From Micromonospora sp. CCTCC AA 2012012 (GTDB taxonomy: Bacteria > Actinomycetota > Actinomycetes > Mycobacteriales > Micromonosporaceae), in assembly GCF_040499845.1 (NCBI RefSeq), contig NZ_CP159342.1, forward strand, positions 186,001-250,000: a DNA stretch of 64,000 bases, written 5' to 3'. The position numbers were made by a program, and so were the translations under genes. Numbering within the stretch: the first letter of the stretch is position 1; every line of letters starts with the position of its first letter. Positions 1 to 8,753 of the stretch are shown here, piece by piece. The notes beneath the pieces are model-generated. The model was not told where the DNA came from, searched no databases, and saw nothing but the letters and a program-made list of their open reading frames with translations.

Positions 1-981
1 CCGGTCACCCGCGTCGAGCGCGTCGAGCAGATATTCCCGGTTCACGCCGACCCGGAGCGCGTCGCCGTCGGTGTCGTCCGGGGCGACGACCCGCAGGCCA
101 CCCCCGGCGTCCACGCCCAGCACGGTCACCTCGGCGCGTACCCCGTCGTGGTCGTGCACGTGCACCGGCACGCCGTCGGCGGTGAGCGCCGCGCGCAGCG
201 CGACCACGTCCACCGGCACCCGGCGGGTCGGTGCGCCGGTGCCCTTGCCGTGCAGCAGCCGCCGGTGGTCCGGGAAGTCGTACGGCAGGGCGGCGGCACC
301 GACGCTGCGGTCCGCGACCGAGAACCGGACGTCGTCGCCGGTCACGGTGACGTGGACCTCCGGCGCGGTCCCCGGGTCCAGCAGGGCGCGGGCCTCGTCG
401 ACGAGCCCGACCGGGGCGAGCACCCGCAGCGGCGGGCCGTCGACCGTCCCGCCGACCCGGGCCAGGGCCAGGCGGTAGCGGTCGGTGGCGACCAGCCGGA
501 GGCCGTCCGGCTCGACCTCCAGCAGCACCCCGGCCAGCATCGGCAGCTCCGGGTCGGCGCTGACGGCGAAGCGGACCGCGTCGACGGCGGCGGCGAGGTC
601 GACACGGGACAGCACGAGGCGGGTGGTCATCGGGAACTCCTCCGGTTCGATCAGGGCACGGATCCGGGAGAGTTCACGGCGGGCGTCGGCGAGGCCGTCC
701 TCCAGCCGGCGCAGGTGCGCGTCCAGCAGCCGGCCGACCACCGCCGGCTCCGACCGGTGCCGCAGCGCGGCGGCGATCCCGGCCAGTGGCATCCCGACCC
801 GGCGCAGCGCGGCCACCAGCCGGGCCGGGTCGACCTGGTCGTCGGCGTACCAGCGGTAGCCGGTGACCGGGTCGACCCGGGCCGGGGCGAGCACGCCGGA
901 GCGGTCGTAGAACCGCAGCGCGCTCACCGTCAGCCCGCTGGCCCGGGCCAGCTCGCCGATGCTGCGCAGTTCGCTCTCCAC
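1..981 (-). CDS. MerR-type regulator fused to a DNA-polymerase-III beta-clamp-like domain (3' end outside window)
   Basis: The frame reads from a GTG at 981-979, 7 nt behind an AGGAT ribosome site, and is still open at the left edge, so the C-terminus is missing (327 codons seen). Residues 1-75 are a MerR winged helix (IGELARASGLTVSALRFYDR, then VDPVTGYRWY), followed by a coiled-coil stretch near 85-112. From about residue 118 (TTRLVLSRVDLAAAV) the protein resembles a sliding-clamp fold, with the clamp-like signature LPMLAGVLLEVEPDG then LVATDRYRLA. Inference: a transcription factor whose effector-binding part derives from a DnaN-like module. MerR dimerisation through the coiled coil is family knowledge. 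What the clamp-like part binds is unknown. It does not look like the essential DnaN, which lacks an HTH. The identity of the clamp similarity is by eye. Confidence 0.8.
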   Translation of the reverse strand, partial: MESELRSIGELARASGLTVSALRFYDRSGVLAPARVDPVTGYRWYADDQVDPARLVAALRRVGMPLAGIAAALRHRSEPAVVGRLLDAHLRRLEDGLADARRELSRIRALIEPEEFPMTTRLVLSRVDLAAAVDAVRFAVSADPELPMLAGVLLEVEPDGLRLVATDRYRLALARVGGTVDGPPLRVLAPVGLVDEARALLDPGTAPEVHVTVTGDDVRFSVADRSVGAAALPYDFPDHRRLLHGKGTGAPTRRVPVDVVALRAALTADGVPVHVHDHDGVRAEVTVLGVDAGGGLRVVAPDDTDGDALRVGVNREYLLDALDAGDR

Positions 982-1015
982 GGCGGAGATCCTGTGCCCT
1001 CGACCCACTTCAGGG

Positions 1016-2194
1016 TCAACCGTCGGTCCGCACCCGGAAGGTGAGGCCCGCGCGGGTGAGCCGGTCGAGGAGGGCGTCGCCCATCGCGGTGACCGGGGTG
1101 ACCTGACCGGCGGTGGGCGGCAGGTCGTCGCAGGCCAGGCAGAGCGCGGACTCGGCGAGCATCTTGGCGGTCTCGTCATAGCCGGGGTCGCCGCCGGCCA
1201 CCTCGGTGAGCACGGTCCGGCCACCGCCGGTGCCGACGAAACGCACCTTGAACCAGGACTTCGCCCGCTGCTCGGCGGTCGGCCCCTGACCGGAGGCGAG
1301 CCGGCCGAGCAGCCACCGTCGGGTCGGCGGCAGCTTCACCAGCCCCACCAGGCCGGCCATGCCGACCCCGGCGACCAGGATCGTCGGCAGCCGCTTCATC
1401 GCGGCGAAGTGCCGGTAGCGGAAGTCCGGGCCGTACTCCGGGCGGGCCGCCGCCGAGCGGCGGACCACCTGCGGGTCGATGGTGGGCAGCGGCACCGCCC
1501 ACATGCCGATCTCCTTCGCCCGGCCCACCTTTCCCGGCACCGCCCGCACCCGGCGTCCCTCCGGACGCGGCTCCACGGCCTTGCGGGCCTTCGCCGCCCG
1601 GCTCATCTCCCCGGTACGGGAGAACGCGGTCAGCGCCGAGTGGTACGTCCCGGCGGAGAACTTCCCGCCGGCCCGGACGTAGCCGTCCACGGTGACCGGC
1701 CCGGAGGTGTCCAACTGCTTGAGGGTGTACCAGACCCCGAGGTCGTGCGGGATCGAGTCGAAGCCGCAGGCGTGCACCAGGCGCGCGCCGGTGCGGACCG
1801 CCTCGGCGTGGTGCCGCACGTACATCAGGTCGACGAACTCCGGCTCACCGGTGATGTCCAGGTAGTCGGTCCCGGCGGCGGCGCAGGCCGCGACCAGCGG
1901 CTCCCCGTGGTGGACGTACGGCCCGACGGTGCTGGCCACCACCCGGGCGCTCTCCGCCACGGCGCGCAGCGACGCCGGGTCGGTCACGTCGGCGGTCAGC
2001 AGCGGCAGCCCGGCCAGCGCCGGGTCGATCGCGGCCAGCCGGTCCCGGACGCCGGCCAGCTTGCCGGGGTTGCGACCGGCGAGGGCCCAGCGCAGCCACG
2101 TCGGGGCGTGCCGGGCCAGGTACTCGGCGGTGAGGGCGCCGGTGAAGCCGGTCGCGCCGAACAGGACGAGGTCGTACGGGCGATCGTCAGGCAT
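1016..2194 (-). CDS. Saccharopine-dehydrogenase-like NAD(P)-binding oxidoreductase (trans-acting enoyl-reductase type)
   Basis: 392 residues with an N-terminal Rossmann nucleotide site (YDLVLFGATGFTGALTAEYL). A second conserved stretch, STVGPYVHHGEPLVAACAAAG followed by YLDITGEPEF, is typical of the saccharopine-dehydrogenase-like family. That family includes the mycobacterial trans-acting enoyl reductases of lipid synthesis. A short hydrophobic segment (LVAGVGMAGLVGLVKL, about residues 274-289) may touch the membrane. It lies 34 bp downstream of the MerR-clamp gene on the same strand. No substrate can be read from the sequence. The ATG at 2194 lacks a strong ribosome site but fits the family N-terminus. 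A true lysine-pathway saccharopine dehydrogenase is unlikely. Confidence 0.8.
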   Translation of the reverse strand: MPDDRPYDLVLFGATGFTGALTAEYLARHAPTWLRWALAGRNPGKLAGVRDRLAAIDPALAGLPLLTADVTDPASLRAVAESARVVASTVGPYVHHGEPLVAACAAAGTDYLDITGEPEFVDLMYVRHHAEAVRTGARLVHACGFDSIPHDLGVWYTLKQLDTSGPVTVDGYVRAGGKFSAGTYHSALTAFSRTGEMSRAAKARKAVEPRPEGRRVRAVPGKVGRAKEIGMWAVPLPTIDPQVVRRSAAARPEYGPDFRYRHFAAMKRLPTILVAGVGMAGLVGLVKLPPTRRWLLGRLASGQGPTAEQRAKSWFKVRFVGTGGGRTVLTEVAGGDPGYDETAKMLAESALCLACDDLPPTAGQVTPVTAMGDALLDRLTRAGLTFRVRTDG

Positions 2195-2222
2195 CCGCCG
2201 AGTGTGCCACCTGCCCGGCCGG

Positions 2223-3362
2223 TCACGGCGAGAAGACCGCCCGTACGCACCCGTCCGCCCGGTCCCGGAACAGGGCGTAGCCTTCCGTGCCCCGCTCCAG
2301 CGGCAGCCGGTGCGTGGCCAGGTGCTCGGTACGCAGCTCGTCGCGGGCCATCCGGTCCAGCAGCATCGGGATCCACCGCTGCCCGTGCTGCCGCGAACTG
2401 CGTACGCTCAGCCCCTTGTTCATCACCGCGCCGAGCGGGAACGCGTCCACGAAACCCGTCCAGGTGCCGAGGACCACCACCGTGCCGCCCTTGCGGCAGG
2501 AGTGCACCGCCTCCCGCAGCGCCAACGGCCGGTCCGCGCCGCCGCCCCACCGCCCCGGTGCTTCCGCCTCCGCGCCGACGGCCTCCACGCACACGTCGGG
2601 CCCCCGGCCACCGCTGCGTTCCCGCAGCTCGGCGGCGACGTCGACGTAGCGGTAGTTGAGCGGCTCCGCGCCGACGTGCCGCTGCACCATCCGCAGCCGG
2701 TCGTCGTGGCGGTCGACGACGATCACCCGTTCCGCGCCGCGCAGCAGGGCCGCCCCGGCGGTGAGCTGCCCGACCGCCCCCGCGCCCCAGACCGCCACCA
2801 CGTCACCCGGCCCCACCCCGCCCAGCTCGGCGCCCATCCAGCCGGTCGGCGCGGCGTCGGAGGCGAACACCGCCCGGTCGTCGCTGACCGGCTCCGGCAC
2901 CCGGAACGCGCCCACGTCGGCGTACGGCACCCGGACGTACTCGGCGTGGCTGCCGGCGAAGCCGCCCAGCGCGCCGGGGTGGCCGTAGCAGCCGCCGGTC
3001 GGCTGCCCCCAGGCCGCCTCGGTGACCGCCGGGCCGGTGCTGCCGTTGTCGCAGCAGGCGAAGAGGCCCTGCCGGCAGAACCAGCAGGCGCCGCAGGAGA
3101 CCGCGGCGCAGACCACCACCCGGTCCCCGGGCCGGTGTCGGCGCACCTCGGGGCCGACCTCGACCACCTCGCCGAGGAACTCGTGCCCGAGCACGTCCCC
3201 GACGGCCAGGAAGGGCGTCCGCCCGCCGAGCAGGGCCAGGTCGGCGCCGCAGGTGGCGCTCCGCCGCACCCGGACGATCATGTCCTGGGCGTTGCGCAGC
3301 TCCGGGTCGGGGACCTCGCGTACCGCCAGCTCGTCGGTGCCCGCCCAGCACAGCGCCCTCAC
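2223..3362 (-). CDS. Zinc-dependent alcohol dehydrogenase (MDR family)
   Basis: 379 residues from GTG 3362. Motifs in order: the catalytic-zinc region SATCGADLALL and GHEFLGEVVEVGPEV; a cysteine-rich structural-zinc lobe (CGACWFCRQGLFACC); and a Rossmann fold (VVAVWGAGAVGQLTAG). The protein resembles glutathione-independent formaldehyde or threonine dehydrogenase-like enzymes that act on a small alcohol or aldehyde with NAD(P). The start overlaps the stop of the upstream membrane-anchored gene by four bases (GTGA), so the two are translationally coupled. The open frame continues upstream of 3362 in the other gene, but residues there do not fit the family. Substrate is unknown. Confidence 0.85.
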   Translation of the reverse strand: MRALCWAGTDELAVREVPDPELRNAQDMIVRVRRSATCGADLALLGGRTPFLAVGDVLGHEFLGEVVEVGPEVRRHRPGDRVVVCAAVSCGACWFCRQGLFACCDNGSTGPAVTEAAWGQPTGGCYGHPGALGGFAGSHAEYVRVPYADVGAFRVPEPVSDDRAVFASDAAPTGWMGAELGGVGPGDVVAVWGAGAVGQLTAGAALLRGAERVIVVDRHDDRLRMVQRHVGAEPLNYRYVDVAAELRERSGGRGPDVCVEAVGAEAEAPGRWGGGADRPLALREAVHSCRKGGTVVVLGTWTGFVDAFPLGAVMNKGLSVRSSRQHGQRWIPMLLDRMARDELRTEHLATHRLPLERGTEGYALFRDRADGCVRAVFSP

Positions 3363-3811
3363 CCGGCCGCCTCCGGCCGGTCCACCGGCGACCGGTCGGC
3401 GCGCAGCACCTCGCCGGTCTCGGCGAGCTGCTTCACCTGCCGCAGCCGCTCCCGCAGGAAGAGGCCGAGGTCGTCGCCGACCAGGTGCGCGGCCGGGCCG
3501 GGCAGCGCCGCCTCCCCGCGCAGCGGCCGGGCGGCGAGTTCGGTGCCACGTCCGCCGGGCGCGGGCCGGGCGTGCAGCTCGACCGCGCCGTCCAGCCGGC
3601 GCAGCGGCTCCGGCCAGCGGCCGGTGGGCAGCACGTCCTCGGGGCGGCCCGCCACGGTGACCACCTGCCACCGGCCGGGCCGCGGGTCCGGCCCGGCCGC
3701 CCGGGGCCAGCCCGCCCGCCGAGGTACGACCAGCGCCCGTACCGCCGTCGCCCCGGCGGCCAGCACCGCGAGCGCCATCCCGCCACCGGCCAGCCGTCCC
3801 ATCCGTGTCAC
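3359..3811 (-). CDS. Small membrane-anchored protein coupled to the alcohol dehydrogenase (SRPBCC-like?)
   Basis: About 150 residues from GTG 3811; an ATG three codons in (3802) is an alternative. A purine-rich GAGGCGAGGGG lies just upstream. The N-terminus has one hydrophobic helix (MALAVLAAGATAVRALVV). The body contains VVTVAGRPEDVLPTGRWPEPL and a RPAPGGRGTELAARPLRG stretch, which reminds me of cyclase-like SRPBCC proteins that sit beside zinc alcohol dehydrogenases in actinomycetes. Its stop overlaps the dehydrogenase start, so the pair probably works together. No catalytic residue is evident. The family assignment is weak, but the gene itself is well supported by codon use and coupling. 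Confidence 0.65.
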   Translation of the reverse strand: MTRMGRLAGGGMALAVLAAGATAVRALVVPRRAGWPRAAGPDPRPGRWQVVTVAGRPEDVLPTGRWPEPLRRLDGAVELHARPAPGGRGTELAARPLRGEAALPGPAAHLVGDDLGLFLRERLRQVKQLAETGEVLRADRSPVDRPEAAG

Positions 3812-3851
3812 CTGCCCCTCGCCTCGCCGTGGGTCACCGGGCGGCGCACGC

Positions 3852-3920
3852 CTGTGCTCTGCTGCAGCCCATGCAACACAGATCGCCTCCAGGTGTCGCC
3901 TCCACCGGTGCAGAGCAAAG
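3852..3920. repeat. Dispersed inverted-repeat element, copy 1 (degenerate)
   Basis: An imperfect inverted repeat: left arm CTGTGCTCTGC near 3852-3862 and right arm GCAGAGCAAAG ending at 3920, enclosing about 45 nt. The same arm sequence (CTTTGCTCTGCA) bounds the element at 36635-36705. It lies in the spacer between the divergent membrane-protein and LuxR-type genes. Confidence 0.55.
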
Positions 3921-4050
3921 TCGGCCGCCCGCGTCCCCCCACGATCCGGCCGACCCGGGTGAAGCCGGCTCGCCCCGAAGGGGTGAACCCGGCCGGGTCG
4001 GGTAACCGCTGCCGGCACGACCGGGGCGGGCACGACGGGGGAGGGGCCGC

Positions 4051-6801
4051 ATGGCGGAGCAGTACAGCCGCGTCGAGGTGGCCGGGACGCCGTCGGAGCC
4101 GGTGACCGGCGAGGTCGCGCCCGAGCTGACCGCCCCGGCCGGGGCGCCGCTGCTGACGTCCCGGCTGTCGCCGCCCGCGCCGCCGGAGCCGCTGCTGCTG
4201 CGGCCCCGCCTGCTGGACCGGCTGGACCAGGGGGTGGCCGGGCCGGTCACGCTGGTCCGCGGGCCGGCCGGCTGGGGCAAGACCACCCTGCTCGCCACCT
4301 GGGCCCGGCACACCGCGACGACGCCGGCCTGGGTCGGCGTGGAGGAGGGCGACACCGGGCCACGGCTCTGGTCGTACCTGGCGGCGGCGCTGCGGTCGGC
4401 CGTCGAGGGCGGGCCGGACGACGGGGCGCCGGTGCCGGACACCCCGCCCCGGCCGGACCAGCTGGAACTGCTCGCCGCCGCGCTGGCCGCCCGGGAACGA
4501 CCGGTGCTGCTGGTCCTGGACGACCTGCACCGGATCACCGACCCGGCGGCGCTGGCCGGGCTGGAGTTCCTGCTGCGCCACACCGAGCAGCGGCTGCGGC
4601 TGGTGGTCGGCGCGCGGACCGGGCTGCCGCTCGCGCTGCACCGCTGGCGGCTGGCCGGGGAGCTGACCGAGGTGGGCCCGGATGAGCTGGCCCTCACCGA
4701 CGACGAGGTGGCCGACCTGCTGGTGGCGCACGGGGTCCGGCTGCCCGCCGCCGCGGTGCCCCGGCTGCGGGAACGCACCGGCGGTTGGCCGGCCGGCCTC
4801 CGCCTCGCCGCGCTGGCCCTGCGCGCCGAGGCGGATCCGGCCCGCGCGGTGGAGCGGTTCGGCGGGGACCACCCGGACGTGGCCGGCTACCTGCGCGAGG
4901 AGGTGCTCGGCCCGCTCGACCCGGACGCCCGGGACCTGCTGTTGCGCAGCGCCGTCGCCGACGCCGTCTGCGCGGACCTGGCGGGCGCGGTCAGCGGCCA
5001 CGGGGACGCCGGGCAGCGCCTGGCCGACCTGGCCCGCGATGGTGGCTTCCTGAGCCACGACGACAGCGGCCCGCCCTGGTACCGGTGCCAGCCGCTCCTG
5101 GCCGACCTGCTCCGCGCCGAGCTGGGCCGGCTCCCCGCCGACGAGCTGCGCGACCTGCACCGCCGGGCGGCCGGCTGGTACGCGGGCAACGGCCGCCCCG
5201 CCGACGCGTTGCGGCACGCGCTGGCGGCCGGCGAGTGGGACCGGGCGACCGAGCTGCTCATCGCCGAGTGGCCCGAGCTGGCCCCGTACGAGCGGGCGGT
5301 CCCGGCCGGCCCGCCGCCCGCCGAGCCGCCCGTCGAGGCGCTGCGCCGCGACCCGGAGCTGGCGCTGGCCTACGCGGCGGAGCGGGCGTACGCGGGAGAC
5401 GTCGCCGCGGCGGCCGGGCACCTGCGGACCGCCGTCGGGTACGCCCGGGAGCTGCCCGTGCCGCGCCGGGACCGGTTCCGCCGGCTGGCCGCCGCGCTGG
5501 AACTCACCCTGGCCCGGCTGGCCGGCGACCACGGGGAGGTACGCCGGGCCGCCGCCCGGCTGCTCGCCACGCGTACCGCCCCGGGGCCCGGGGACGATCC
5601 CCGGGCGGGAACCGGGGAGGACGCCGACGCGCGGGCGGTCGCCGGTACGGCGCTCGGCCTGGTCGAGCTGGCCGAGGGGGAGCTGCGCGCCGCCGGGGAC
5701 CGGTTCGCCACGGCACTGCTGGCCGCCCGGCAGACCGGTCGGGCCCGTACCGGGCTGGTCTGTGCCAGCCGGGTGGCGTTGCTCGACGCGCTGCGCGGTC
5801 GACTGCGGGTCGCCGAGCGGACCGCGGCGGAGGCGTTGACGATGCCGCCCGGCCAGGGCTGGTCGTGCCGGGTGGACTGCGGGCACGCGTACCTCGCGCT
5901 GGCGGTGGTGGCGCTGCACCGGGACGAGCCGGCGGAGGCGGCGGCGCAGCTGGCCCTGGCCGGTCCGGCCGTGGCGGAGCCCGGGGTGGCCCCGCTCGCC
6001 GCGCTCTGCGGGGCGGAGCAGCTCGCCGAGCGGGGGGAGGAGGCCGCCGCCCTGCACGCGCTGACCGCCGCCCGGGAGCCGGCGGTCGGTGGCGCGGAGC
6101 CGGCCGCCTGGCTGACCGCCGCCGAGGCGCAGCTGCGCGCCGCCGTCGGTGACGTGGAGACCGCCCGTACCCTCCTCGCCGACGCGTCCCCGGGCGGCGA
6201 AGCGGACGGGCCGGTGGCCGCCGTGCTGGGGGTGGCGGCGGCCCGGGTCGAGCTGCGGGCCGGCGACCCCCGGGCCGCCGGGCAGGCGCTGCCCGACTGG
6301 TCGGCCCCCGGCGCGGACGGCTGGCCGCTGTCGGTACGCCTCGCCGCCGGGGTGCTCGACGCGGTGCTGGCCCGCGCGGCCGGCGACGAGCGGCGGGCCG
6401 GCCGGATCCTGGAGCAGGTGCTCGACCTGGCCGCGCCGGAGGGGTTCCGCCGGGTCTTCACCCGGGGCGAGCCGGGGGTACGCGACCTGCTCGCCGCCCA
6501 CCTCGACTCCGGCACGGCGCACTGGGCGACGGTGAGCGACCTGGTCCGGGAGGTGGACGAGCACGCCGCCGACGAGACGCCGCGCGAGCGGGCGGACCGG
6601 GCCCTGGACGAGCCGCTCACCGAGCGGGAGCTGACCATCCTGCGCTACCTGCAGAGCATCCTGTCCAACGTGGAGATCGCCGGTGAGTTGTCGCTCTCGG
6701 TCAACACGGTCAAGACGCACGTGCGCAACATCTACCGCAAGCTCGACGCGACCCGCCGGCGCGAGGCGGTCCGGCGGGCCCGTGAGCTGCGGCTGATCTG
6801 A
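4051..6801 (+). CDS. Large ATP-binding LuxR-family transcriptional regulator (MalT/LAL type)
   Basis: 916 residues. It has an N-terminal AAA/STAND-type ATPase with Walker A GPAGWGKTT at about 71-79 and Walker B PVLLVLDDLH. A long Ala/Leu-rich helical repeat region (TPR-like) follows. The C-terminal LuxR HTH spans about 853-916 (LTERELTILRYL, then VNTVKTHVRNIYRKL). MalT-type proteins are ATP-dependent activators that sense a ligand through the central repeats. The ATG is preceded by GGGGGAGGGGCCGC. It is divergent from the alcohol-dehydrogenase pair (239 bp away) and convergent with the DsbA-like gene. The target regulon cannot be read here; the divergent dehydrogenase genes are the simplest candidates (inference). 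Confidence 0.9.
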   Translation: MAEQYSRVEVAGTPSEPVTGEVAPELTAPAGAPLLTSRLSPPAPPEPLLLRPRLLDRLDQGVAGPVTLVRGPAGWGKTTLLATWARHTATTPAWVGVEEGDTGPRLWSYLAAALRSAVEGGPDDGAPVPDTPPRPDQLELLAAALAARERPVLLVLDDLHRITDPAALAGLEFLLRHTEQRLRLVVGARTGLPLALHRWRLAGELTEVGPDELALTDDEVADLLVAHGVRLPAAAVPRLRERTGGWPAGLRLAALALRAEADPARAVERFGGDHPDVAGYLREEVLGPLDPDARDLLLRSAVADAVCADLAGAVSGHGDAGQRLADLARDGGFLSHDDSGPPWYRCQPLLADLLRAELGRLPADELRDLHRRAAGWYAGNGRPADALRHALAAGEWDRATELLIAEWPELAPYERAVPAGPPPAEPPVEALRRDPELALAYAAERAYAGDVAAAAGHLRTAVGYARELPVPRRDRFRRLAAALELTLARLAGDHGEVRRAAARLLATRTAPGPGDDPRAGTGEDADARAVAGTALGLVELAEGELRAAGDRFATALLAARQTGRARTGLVCASRVALLDALRGRLRVAERTAAEALTMPPGQGWSCRVDCGHAYLALAVVALHRDEPAEAAAQLALAGPAVAEPGVAPLAALCGAEQLAERGEEAAALHALTAAREPAVGGAEPAAWLTAAEAQLRAAVGDVETARTLLADASPGGEADGPVAAVLGVAAARVELRAGDPRAAGQALPDWSAPGADGWPLSVRLAAGVLDAVLARAAGDERRAGRILEQVLDLAAPEGFRRVFTRGEPGVRDLLAAHLDSGTAHWATVSDLVREVDEHAADETPRERADRALDEPLTERELTILRYLQSILSNVEIAGELSLSVNTVKTHVRNIYRKLDATRRREAVRRARELRLI

Positions 6802-6805
6802 CTGG

Positions 6806-7357
6806 TCAGGGGTTCGCCGCGGCGTCCACCACGGCCAGCAGCTCCGCCAGGTCGTAGCCGCCGTCGTGGCGGGCGCCGTTGACGAAGAGGGTCGGGGTGC
6901 CGTTCACCCCGCTGCGGATGCCCCCGACGAAGTCCTGCCGCACCCGGTCGGCGTACGCCCGCGCCTCGATCTCCGCGCTGACCTCGTCGGGGGGCATGCC
7001 GAGCTGCTCGACGCCGAGTGAGAGGTGCACCGGGTCGAGCTGGTCCTGGTGCTCGTAGAGCCAGTCGTGCAGCTCCCAGAACCGGCCCCGCCGGTCGGCC
7101 GCCTCGGTCGCCTCGGCGGCGCTCTCCGCGTACGGGTGGACGTTGGCGATCGGGAAGTGCCGGTAGACCAGCCGGACCTGCTCGCCGCGCTGGCGCAGCA
7201 GCTCCGTCAGGTTCTGGTGCGCGGCGCCGCAGAACGGGCACTGGAAGTCGCCGTACTTGACGATGGTGACCGGCGCGTCGACCGGCCCGCGGGCGTGGTC
7301 CGTCCCGGTCACCGGGGTCCGCAGCTTCGCGGTGGTGACCTGCAGTGGCGTGGTCAT
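6806..7357 (-). CDS. DsbA/FrnE-like thiol oxidoreductase
   Basis: 183 residues with the thioredoxin-fold active site CPFC at 40-43 (VKYGDFQCPFCGAAH) and the cis-proline segment NGTPTLFVNG. It has no signal peptide, so it probably acts in the cytoplasm on thiols such as mycothiol-linked substrates, as for DsbA-family oxidoreductases of actinomycetes. Its ATG overlaps the stop of the peroxiredoxin gene by four bases, so the two are translationally coupled. This supports a joint role in peroxide and disulfide handling. Confidence 0.88.
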   Translation of the reverse strand: MTTPLQVTTAKLRTPVTGTDHARGPVDAPVTIVKYGDFQCPFCGAAHQNLTELLRQRGEQVRLVYRHFPIANVHPYAESAAEATEAADRRGRFWELHDWLYEHQDQLDPVHLSLGVEQLGMPPDEVSAEIEARAYADRVRQDFVGGIRSGVNGTPTLFVNGARHDGGYDLAELLAVVDAAANP

Positions 7358-7860
7358 CGGGCCATCACCCGCCGCTCGTCCGCCAGCCCCTCCAGGGCGT
7401 CGAGGATGCCGTCCACGCCCGGGTTGACGTCCATCGGGGAGAGGTGGCTCCAGGCCACCGTGCCCTCGGCGTCGATCACCACGAGCGCCCGCGCCGCCTG
7501 CCCCTGCGGGGTGTACGCGCCGTACCGGCGGGCCACCTCGCCCTTGGGTTCGAAGTCGGCGAGCAGCGGGAAGTGGACGCCCTGCCGCTCGGCGAACGCC
7601 CGGTGCGACGCGAGGCTGTCCACCGAGATGCCGAGCAGCACCGCGTCGTGGCGTTCCAGCTCCGGCAGCGCGGCCTGGTAGAGCGCCATCTGGTCGCCGC
7701 AGACGGGTGTCCAGTCGGCCGGATAGAAGGCGAGCACCACCGGACGGCCCAGGAACTGCCCGGGGCCCACCGCTTGCCCGTCCGGGGTCGCCGGCAGGGT
7801 GAACCCGGGCGCGGGGCGCCCGGGTCCGATCAGCCCGTTCGGATCAGTCATGGCTCCCAC
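7354..7860 (-). CDS. Peroxiredoxin (AhpC/TSA family)
   Basis: 168 residues. The peroxidatic cysteine is Cys54 in AFYPADWTPVCGDQM, where the usual T/S-x-x-C environment is seen. LLGISVDSLASHRAFAE and FPLLADFEPKGEVAR are typical peroxiredoxin segments. There is no clear second conserved Cys, so it is probably 1-Cys or uses a partner thiol such as the coupled DsbA-like protein. The GTG at 7860 has GGAG 5 nt upstream. An ATG three codons in is the alternative start. It is the middle gene of BON, peroxiredoxin, DsbA. Confidence 0.88.
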   Translation of the reverse strand: MGAMTDPNGLIGPGRPAPGFTLPATPDGQAVGPGQFLGRPVVLAFYPADWTPVCGDQMALYQAALPELERHDAVLLGISVDSLASHRAFAERQGVHFPLLADFEPKGEVARRYGAYTPQGQAARALVVIDAEGTVAWSHLSPMDVNPGVDGILDALEGLADERRVMAR

Positions 7861-7917
7861 GCTCGCTCCGGGAAGGGTGAGCCGGGCTCACCCGGGCGGG
7901 ATGGTCTTCCGGCCGGC

Positions 7918-8595
7918 TCAGCGCCCCACCGTGATGTGGTTCTGCACCTCCCGGATGCCCGGCGCGGACCAGACGACCCGCTCGATCTCCTCCCGTTCCG
8001 GTACGGAGTGGACCAGCCCCGCCATCACCACCGTGTCGCCGTGCACCCGGACGCTGATGCCCTCGGCCTCGGTGGCCCGGTTGCGGGCCAGCGCGTCCAC
8101 GATCCGCTCGGCGAGGTCCCGCGAGTCGGCCGCGACCCCGGGCCGGACGGTGATGCCGTTGCTGACCCCGCGTACGCCGGTCAACCGGCTCACCGCGCGC
8201 TCGGCGGCCCGGCGCTGGTATTCCCACTCGACCTGGCCGTGCAGGGTGACCCAGCCGTCCGCCACGGTCACGTCGAGCGTCTCGACCGGCACGAACGCGT
8301 CCCACTCCAGCGCGCGCACCGCCGCCGTGGCGATCTCCGGGTCGCTCTTGGCGGCCCCGGTGCCGATCCGGACCGCCAGGTCGTTGGCGACGGCGCGGAC
8401 CCGGGCGACCCGGTGCGCGGCCCGTTCAGCGGCCCACTTCTTGGCGTAGCTGTCCACCCAGCCGGTCAGGGTGACCACCCCGTCGGTGACGGTCACGCCG
8501 ATCTCGTTCGGCCGGACCCGGGGCTCCCAGGTCAGCTCGTCGAGCACGTCGGACTGGATGTCCTGGTCGGTACGGGTGATCGTGGCGGTGGCCAT
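7918..8595 (-). CDS. Triple BON-domain protein
   Basis: 225 residues from ATG 8595, with GGGAG 6 nt upstream. Three BON units can be read, each ending in a VTLxG or similar strand: about 10-80 (GVTVTDGVVTLTGWVDSYAKK), 85-150 (DVTVADGWVTLHGQVEW) and 155-225 (VRVHGDTVVMAGLVHSVPE). BON domains bind phospholipid or envelope surfaces. No signal peptide is present, so it is cytoplasmic or peripheral. It is the first gene of the redox set. Long in-frame upstream sequence to 8886 was not used because it lacks a good start and its composition differs. Confidence 0.85.
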   Translation of the reverse strand: MATATITRTDQDIQSDVLDELTWEPRVRPNEIGVTVTDGVVTLTGWVDSYAKKWAAERAAHRVARVRAVANDLAVRIGTGAAKSDPEIATAAVRALEWDAFVPVETLDVTVADGWVTLHGQVEWEYQRRAAERAVSRLTGVRGVSNGITVRPGVAADSRDLAERIVDALARNRATEAEGISVRVHGDTVVMAGLVHSVPEREEIERVVWSAPGIREVQNHITVGR

Positions 8596-8753
8596 CGCCG
8601 GCTCCCTTCCGTGGCGCGGACTGCTCGGGCGGGCGCGGACGCGTGCCCGCCGACTGCGATCCTGTCGCCGTCCGGGGTGACCCGCCCTCACCCGCCGGGG
8701 GTGACGTGGAGGTGAAGGTGCGGGACGATCCAGGGCGGGGACGGGGAGGCACG

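Noticed and set aside
3808..6720. 970-codon open frame on the minus strand opposite the LuxR-type regulator
   Set aside because: It is low-complexity (Gly/Arg/Gln/Pro-rich), matches no fold and lies exactly antisense to a regulator with clear ATPase and HTH motifs; a GC-rich codon shadow.
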